The position numbers and the translations under genes were made by a program. A model generated the notes under the pieces. It did no database searches. It was not told where the DNA came from and worked only from the letters and a program-made list of their open reading frames with translations. DNA of 64,000 bases. Source: an uncultured Lachnospiraceae bacterium (GTDB lineage Bacteria; Bacillota; Clostridia; Lachnospirales; Lachnospiraceae). The stretch spans positions 1 to 64,000 of the forward strand of contig CANQGL010000004.1 in NCBI GenBank assembly GCA_947623185.1, in the 5' to 3' direction. This document shows, one piece after another, positions 58,048 through 64,000 of this stretch (its first letter is position 1; every line of letters begins with the position of its first letter).

Positions 58048-59325
58048 CTATTTTACTGCCACGCCGCCGAAATGATAACGGTTCGCGGCGCTCCAGAGCA
58101 TCCACTCGTCATACCCGGCATCCTTCACCGCACGGATCTGCGCGGCGACCTCCTCCGGGCCGTACTCGATGTATTTTCCCTCGCCGAGGTAGGAGGCCGT
58201 GAAATCCTGCAGCCACGGCCGCACAACGGCCTGACGGCGCACGGTGATGGTATCCGACGGATCCGCCGCGGCTTCGTCGGCCGCCGCGGCCGTTTCCAGC
58301 TCGGTCCTCGACTTTTCGAGGGCCGCATAGACCGTATTGTACGGCTCGGTATCCGGATTTTCGATCCCGAAGTTTCCGCTGCTGTAATGCGACGGATAGA
58401 GCATCGGGCAGATATAGTCCAGATGTTTTGCCATCTCGGTATAGATCTGGCCGACCGCGTTGGCGTCGATCTCGCTCCCGATGATCGTTCCGAATACATC
58501 GGCCGAGACGAACAGGCCCTGCGAGGCCAGACATTCATACGCGTATTTTACGAACTCCGTGATCACGTCCGTCTTGGAACGGCCCGCGGTCACTTCCTCG
58601 TCGAAGACCACGTCGCGCATGGTCCCCTCGGTGGAGAACCGGATATAGTCGAACTGGACCTCGTCGAAGCCGACCTCCTTCGCGGCGGTCCCGACTTCCA
58701 CCAGGTAGTCCCAGACCTCCCGCCGGTACGGATCGACCCACGCCATTCCCTGGCGGTCGCGGTAAAGGCTTCCGTCCGCGACATGCAGGCTCCATTCCGG
58801 TTTTTTCTCGGCCAGATACGGATCGCGGAACGCGACGACGCGCGCGATCACATAGAGCCCTCGCTCCTTTAAGGAAGCGATCAGCTCTTCGATATCGCTG
58901 ATGTACGGTCTGCAGGCTTCGATCTCGTTCACGACGGGCGTATCGATGCTACAGGTAATACGCCCCTCGTCATCCTTCAGATCGATGACCACGGTATTGA
59001 TCTCCGTCCCGGCCGCGCTGTCGAGGATCCGCATAAAGGCGTCGGTGTTCCCGGCCATCATGCCCGAGATATAGATCCCCCGCACCTTTGTGGGGACGCG
59101 CCCCGGCATGGCCGGATCGTTCTCATCGACGATCCGGACGGATATGGTTTTGTCTTTGTTCGGTCCGACATTCTCGATGACTTTGATTCCGCTGGTCTCA
59201 TCTTCCGTAGGATCCGGCGCGGACGTCAGATTCTCCGACGACGCCGGTTCCTCCGTCGCGGATCTGCTGCATCCGACCAGGACCAGCATACCGGCCAATG
59301 AAACCGCAAATATCCATCTTCTCAT
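58048..59325 (-). CDS. Putative glycoside hydrolase lipoprotein (DUF4015/GH13-like)
   Basis: Lipobox AGMLVLVGC; VRGIYISGMMAGN; NTVVIDLKDDEGRITC; WVDPYRREVWDYLVEVGTAAKEVGFDEVQFDYIRFSTEG. Confidence 0.82.
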   Translation of the reverse strand: MRRWIFAVSLAGMLVLVGCSRSATEEPASSENLTSAPDPTEDETSGIKVIENVGPNKDKTISVRIVDENDPAMPGRVPTKVRGIYISGMMAGNTDAFMRILDSAAGTEINTVVIDLKDDEGRITCSIDTPVVNEIEACRPYISDIEELIASLKERGLYVIARVVAFRDPYLAEKKPEWSLHVADGSLYRDRQGMAWVDPYRREVWDYLVEVGTAAKEVGFDEVQFDYIRFSTEGTMRDVVFDEEVTAGRSKTDVITEFVKYAYECLASQGLFVSADVFGTIIGSEIDANAVGQIYTEMAKHLDYICPMLYPSHYSSGNFGIENPDTEPYNTVYAALEKSRTELETAAAADEAAADPSDTITVRRQAVVRPWLQDFTASYLGEGKYIEYGPEEVAAQIRAVKDAGYDEWMLWSAANRYHFGGVAVK

Positions 59326-59478
59326 TTTGTATCGTTCCTCGTATCGTAAATTCCCTGATTAGTATATAATAGCATAAGTATTGCCGTTTAGGGAAGAAAA
59401 ATTTTAAAAAACGCGTATTAAAATATAAATTATTGTAAGATAATAGAAAAAACTGCGTAACAGAAGAACAGAAAGCTG

Positions 59479-59507
59479 TTGAAATGGATCCCGATCTGAT
59501 GTAAAAT
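59479..59507 (+). promoter_or_regulatory. Putative promoter of the DUF1846 gene
   Basis: TTGAAA (59479-59484), 17 bp, TAAAAT (59502-59507). Confidence 0.55.
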
Positions 59508-59594
59508 ATTGTCGGGCGCAGGATCTTTCGGCGCCTGTATTCTGTGTACCGCAATTCCGTATCTGTCAATCGAGACATACTAAAGGAGAGTATT

Positions 59595-61070
59595 ATGCGA
59601 AAGCTGGGGTTTGACAACGAGAAATATCTTTCCATGCAGTCCGATCATATCCGGGAACGGATCAGCCAGTTCGGCGACAAACTGTATCTGGAATTCGGCG
59701 GAAAGCTGTTCGACGATTATCACGCGTCCCGCGTCCTGCCGGGCTTTGAGCCGGACAGCAAGCTGCGGATGCTCATGCAGCTCGCGGACCAGGCGGAGAT
59801 CGTGATCGCCATCAACGCCGCGGATATCAGCAAAAACAAGATTCGTTACGATCTCGGGATCACATACGACCTCGACGTCCTGCGGCTGATCCGGGTCTTC
59901 ACCGACCGCGGTCTCTATGTCGGCAGCGTCGTCATCACCCACTATGTGGAAGTCCCGGCCGTCGTCCAGTTCAAGAACAAGCTGGAAAAGCTGGGCATGA
60001 AAGTTTACCGGCATTACAGCATCGAAGGTTATCCGAGCAACGTGCCGCTGATCGTGAGCGACGAGGGCTACGGAAAGAACGATTACATAGAGACCGAACG
60101 GCCGCTGATCGTCGTGACCGCTCCCGGTCCGGGAAGCGGAAAAATGGCGACCTGCCTCTCTCAGCTCTATCACGAAAACAAGCGCGGGATCAAGGCCGGA
60201 TACGCCAAGTTCGAGACCTTCCCGATCTGGAACCTGCCGTTAAAGCATCCGGTCAACCTGGCCTACGAGGCGGCCACCGCCGATCTCGCGGATGTCAACA
60301 TGATCGACCCGTTTCATCTCGAGGCGTACGGAAAGACCACCGTCAACTACAACCGCGACGTCGAGATCTTCCCCGTCCTGAGCGCCATTTTCGAGGGGAT
60401 CTTCGGCGAGTGCCCGTACAAGTCCCCGACCGACATGGGCGTCAACATGGCCGGTTTCTGCATCATAGACGACGAAGCCTGCCAGGAAGCGTCCCGGCAG
60501 GAGATCATCCGCCGCTATTACCAGGCGCTTGAAAAGATCGTCAAGGACGGTACCGCGCAGGATGAAGCCTATAAGATCGAGCTGATCATGAAACAGGCCC
60601 GGATCGTCCCGACCGACCGGCCCGTCGTCCCCGCCGCGCAGGAGCTCTCGAAGACGATCGAAGCGCCCGCCGCGGCCCTGGAGCTGCCGGACGGCAGGAT
60701 CATTGTCGGAAAGACGAAGCAGCTGCTCGGCGCGTCCGCCGCGGTCCTGCTCAACGCGGTCAAGGTGCTGGGCAGCATCGAGGACAGCCGCGATCTGATC
60801 TCCCCGCATGCGATCGCCCCCATCCAGGAGCTCAAGGTCCGCTATCTCGGCAGCGTGAACCCCAGACTGCACACCGACGAGGTCCTGATCGCCCTCTCGG
60901 CGTCGGCCGCTACCGACGAAAACGCCAGAAAGGCTCTGGATCAGCTTCCGAAGCTGCGCGGATGCCAGGTGCATACCTCGGTCCTGCTGTCTGAGGTCGA
61001 TAAGAAGATCTTCAAAAAGCTCGGGATCGACCTGACCTGCGAGCCGGTCCAGGAAGACAAGAAACACTGA
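59595..61070 (+). CDS. DUF1846 family protein
   Basis: GFDNEKYLSMQSDHIRERISQFGDKLYLEFGGKLFDDYHASRVLPGFEPDSKLRMLMQL; ATG with AAAGGAG upstream. Confidence 0.88.
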   Translation: MRKLGFDNEKYLSMQSDHIRERISQFGDKLYLEFGGKLFDDYHASRVLPGFEPDSKLRMLMQLADQAEIVIAINAADISKNKIRYDLGITYDLDVLRLIRVFTDRGLYVGSVVITHYVEVPAVVQFKNKLEKLGMKVYRHYSIEGYPSNVPLIVSDEGYGKNDYIETERPLIVVTAPGPGSGKMATCLSQLYHENKRGIKAGYAKFETFPIWNLPLKHPVNLAYEAATADLADVNMIDPFHLEAYGKTTVNYNRDVEIFPVLSAIFEGIFGECPYKSPTDMGVNMAGFCIIDDEACQEASRQEIIRRYYQALEKIVKDGTAQDEAYKIELIMKQARIVPTDRPVVPAAQELSKTIEAPAAALELPDGRIIVGKTKQLLGASAAVLLNAVKVLGSIEDSRDLISPHAIAPIQELKVRYLGSVNPRLHTDEVLIALSASAATDENARKALDQLPKLRGCQVHTSVLLSEVDKKIFKKLGIDLTCEPVQEDKKH

Positions 61071-61132
61071 CCGTGCGGGATCTCGGTTCCGGTCTGTAAG
61101 TTTACATAATTTTACGAAAGGAGAACATTGCA

Positions 61133-62272
61133 ATGAGCGAGATGCTGAGTAAGGAATTAAACGAATACGTCGGCGGCTGTCAGAAGGAGCTGGTCGCGCT
61201 GATCGATACGATATGCCGGATCCCGTCGCCCTCCAACCACGAGGAGCGCCGCGCCGAATTTATCCGCGACTGGTTTGAAAAAGAGGGCTGCAAGGGCGCA
61301 TACATCGACGACGCTCTAAACGTCGTCTACCCCTTCCACTGTGAGGCACAGAAGGATCTTGTGGTGATCTCCGCGCACACCGATACGGTCTTTCCGGATA
61401 TGGAGCCGTTCGACGTGAAATACGACGGCGATACCATGAGCTGCCCGGGCGTCGGCGACGATACCGCCAACGTCGCGATCCTCATGCTGCTCGCCGCATG
61501 GTTCACTAAAAACGGCCGCGTTCCCCGTCAGGGGATCCTTTTCGTCGCCAACTCCGGCGAGGAAGGGCTGGGGAACCTCAAGGGCATCCGCCGGGTCATG
61601 AAGGACTACGCCGGAAAAGTCTCGGAACACATCTCGATCGACGGCTCGTACGACGGGATCGTCACCGACGCGGTGGGCTCCCTGCGCTATAAGATCGGTC
61701 TGCATACCGAGGGCGGACATTCCTACTCCAAGTTCGGCAACCTCAACGCGATCCAGGTGCTCTCCTCCCTGATCGATACGCTCTATACCTACAAAGTCCC
61801 GCAGGGCGGAAAGAGCACATACAACGTCGGAACGATCACCGGCGGCACTTCGATCAATACGATCGCGCAGTACGCGGAAATGCTCTTTGAGTACCGCTCG
61901 GACGTCCGCGAAAATCTCGCCGCGATGAACGAATTCTTCCTCTCGGCGCTCGATACTTACCGCAAGATGGACAAAGTCGCCATCGACTGCGAGCTGCTCG
62001 GCGAGCGTCCCTGCAACGGCGATATCGACGAGGCAAAACAAAACGCGCTGCGCGATAAAGTGCTCGATACCATCGAGTCCTTTACCGGCAAACGCGTTCC
62101 CTGCAGCTCCGGTTCCACCGACTGCAACATCCCTCTCTCGACCGGGATCCCGGCCGTCTGCTTCGGCGGATATCTCGGGGTCGGCGCGCATACGCGCGAA
62201 GAGCACATCAGCATTTCAAGCCTTCATACCGGGATGCTGATCGTCGCGTCGGTCATGGAGAGTTATTTCTAA
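61133..62272 (+). CDS. M20/M42-family metallopeptidase
   Basis: VVISAHTDTVFPD; VGDDTANVAILMLLAAWF; FVANSGEEGLGNLKGIR; EGGHSYSKFGNLNAIQ. Confidence 0.88.
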   Translation: MSEMLSKELNEYVGGCQKELVALIDTICRIPSPSNHEERRAEFIRDWFEKEGCKGAYIDDALNVVYPFHCEAQKDLVVISAHTDTVFPDMEPFDVKYDGDTMSCPGVGDDTANVAILMLLAAWFTKNGRVPRQGILFVANSGEEGLGNLKGIRRVMKDYAGKVSEHISIDGSYDGIVTDAVGSLRYKIGLHTEGGHSYSKFGNLNAIQVLSSLIDTLYTYKVPQGGKSTYNVGTITGGTSINTIAQYAEMLFEYRSDVRENLAAMNEFFLSALDTYRKMDKVAIDCELLGERPCNGDIDEAKQNALRDKVLDTIESFTGKRVPCSSGSTDCNIPLSTGIPAVCFGGYLGVGAHTREEHISISSLHTGMLIVASVMESYF

Positions 62273-62283
62273 AAAAGCCGTTC

Positions 62284-63222
62284 CTAAACGATACGGCCGA
62301 TCACGCTGCCGTCCCGGAAGAATCCGATCAGGTTTTCGGCGGCGATGTCCGCGACGCGGAACGCCGCTTCGCGGGTGGTAGGCGCGTAATGCGGCGTGAC
62401 GATCACGTTCGGCATGACAAACAGCGGGCTTTCCGGCTCCAGCGGCTCCCGCTCGGTGACGTCGAGCCCCGCTCCCGCGATCGTTCCGTTCTGAAGGGCG
62501 CGGATCAGCGCCGCTTCGTCCACGATCGGCCCGCGCGCGCAGTTGATAAAGACCGCCGTTTTCTTCATCAGGGAAAATTCGTGTTCCCCGACGCTGTGGC
62601 GCGTCTCGCCGTTTAGCGGACAGTGGAGCGAGATAAAATCGCTTTCCTTAAATATCAGGTCCCGGTCGGATACCAGCGTGGCTCCCTCCGGGGCCTTTTT
62701 AATGTACGGGTCGTAGACCAGAACGCGCATCCCAAAGCCCTTTGCGGCCATCGGAACGATGCGGCTCCCGATCCGTCCGCAGCCGATGATCCCCAGTGTT
62801 TTCCCGCTGATCTCGGCCCCTTCCACGCCGTTTTTCGCGGCGAATCCGATCTTTCGGTAAGCTTCGGAAACAGCCGGTATGTTCTTCGCCAGGCTCATCA
62901 GCATGGCGAACGCATGCTCGGCGACGGACAGGCTGTTGGCGTCCGGCGCGGTAGTGATCCAGATCCCGAGCCGCTTCGCCGCGTCAAGATCGAAGTTGTC
63001 CACCCCGACGCCGTGTTTGCTTATGATCTTAAGATTTTTGGCCTGCTCCATCGCGTCGGCCGGGATCGGAAGGATGCGCACCAGCATACCGTCGGCGTCC
63101 TTCATTTTTTCTCTGAGTTCCGTTTCGCTGCGCGTCTCCATGGTGACGACCTCATGTCCCGCAGCCTTCAGTTTTTCCGCCCCGATCGGATGGATCGTCT
63201 CTGTGATCAGGATCTTAGCCAT
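62284..63222 (-). CDS. D-2-hydroxyacid dehydrogenase (phosphoglycerate-dehydrogenase-like)
   Basis: GKTLGIIGCGRIGSRIVPMAAKGFGMRVLVYDPY; HCPLNGETRH; NCARGPIVDEAALIRAL; VTPHYAPTTREA. Confidence 0.9.
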   Translation of the reverse strand: MAKILITETIHPIGAEKLKAAGHEVVTMETRSETELREKMKDADGMLVRILPIPADAMEQAKNLKIISKHGVGVDNFDLDAAKRLGIWITTAPDANSLSVAEHAFAMLMSLAKNIPAVSEAYRKIGFAAKNGVEGAEISGKTLGIIGCGRIGSRIVPMAAKGFGMRVLVYDPYIKKAPEGATLVSDRDLIFKESDFISLHCPLNGETRHSVGEHEFSLMKKTAVFINCARGPIVDEAALIRALQNGTIAGAGLDVTEREPLEPESPLFVMPNVIVTPHYAPTTREAAFRVADIAAENLIGFFRDGSVIGRIV

Positions 63223-63269
63223 TGACCGGCCTCCTCTCTCCGAAGTGTTCCGTTTTTGCCGTACCGCTT

Positions 63270-64000
63270 TTACACGAACTGGAATCCCGCTCCGCCCAGC
63301 ACGCGGTCAAGACTGCCGCAGGCGGACAGCGGAGTGTATTTTCCGGTCACGCCGCCTTCCGAAAAGCTGGAGACGCGGATCGTAAAATCGATCCCCTTTC
63401 CCACAAGGTGGATCAGGTGGGTATTCGTATTGACGGACGGGTCGGCGACGATCTTCGAGTGCGTCCGGTCAAAGCCGATCCCGGCCAGCGCGATCGCCGC
63501 ATGGACGTTCACGTTGCGCGGATACAGCTCGGTCGCCTTGCGCGTGGGGCCTTCGTAGAGGACCGCATACTCGTTGTTCTTCTGTCCCAGGCTCGCCGGG
63601 TTCTTCGTGGTCTCGACCGTGACCTCCTCAAGCTCCGTGCGGCCGTCGAAGATGCCGTCCAGTCCGAGGATCGCCCCGTGCGGCAGGAACACCCGGTGTC
63701 CGTTTTCCTTCGCCGTCCCCTGTGCGCTCTCGCGCAGCTCATCGTCGCGGAACGCGGTCATCGAAAACGGCATAAAATCGGCGTATTTCAGCACGCGCAC
63801 GATAAATTCCGCCACGACCTCCGCGGTCGCGCACTCAACGACCAGGTCCAGTCCCTCAAACATGGGATCCGCGACCTCTTTTACGACCGGCGCTCCGCAG
63901 ATCTCCGCGTCCTTTGCGAACGGATCATAGACAAAAGCGACCTCGGCCGAACCGGTCTCCGTCACATGCGATATCATGGCGCGGCCGATCTTTCCGCCGC
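63270..64000 (-). CDS. Aspartate dehydrogenase-like (NadX family), 5' end beyond window
   Basis: GKIGRAMISHVTETGSAEVAFVYDP runs off the right edge; LPHGAILGLDGIFDGR; ATELYPRNVNVHAAIALAGIGFDRTHSKIVADP. Confidence 0.8.
   Translation of the reverse strand, partial: GGKIGRAMISHVTETGSAEVAFVYDPFAKDAEICGAPVVKEVADPMFEGLDLVVECATAEVVAEFIVRVLKYADFMPFSMTAFRDDELRESAQGTAKENGHRVFLPHGAILGLDGIFDGRTELEEVTVETTKNPASLGQKNNEYAVLYEGPTRKATELYPRNVNVHAAIALAGIGFDRTHSKIVADPSVNTNTHLIHLVGKGIDFTIRVSSFSEGGVTGKYTPLSACGSLDRVLGGAGFQFV

Noticed and set aside
59395-59460. Very AT-rich stretch upstream of the DUF1846 gene as a special element
   Set aside because: Compatible with ordinary promoter-proximal A/T-rich DNA between divergent genes; no repeat or palindrome structure.

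Overview
A high-GC, predominantly minus-strand Firmicutes chromosome segment, probably from a spore-forming, Lachnospiraceae-like Clostridia (inferred from spoIID/spoIIQ, hemZ and the whiA/rapZ/hprK/crh gene order). Most of it is housekeeping: relA-MBL-hemZ-hisS-aspS; ileS-glgP-spoIID-spoIIQ; pncB-ywlG; ilvE; uvrC-hprK-murB-rapZ-whiA-crh; dnaE-pfkA-arsR-dapF-lrp. The most interesting accessory locus is about 12 kb (9943-22151). A LacI-family regulator and a LivKHMGF-type ABC importer are co-oriented with a NagB-like protein, a creatininase-family hydrolase, a Gfo/Idh/MocA oxidoreductase and a domain-permuted dihydropyrimidine-dehydrogenase-like flavo-FeS enzyme. A perfect palindromic operator pair flanks a consensus promoter ahead of this set, and a divergent AEC-family transporter sits beyond the regulator. 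I read it as an uncharacterised catabolic operon with an unknown substrate. I saw no CRISPR array, rRNA or tRNA gene, or complete mobile element. All calls come from reading the supplied translations and DNA. No database search was run.
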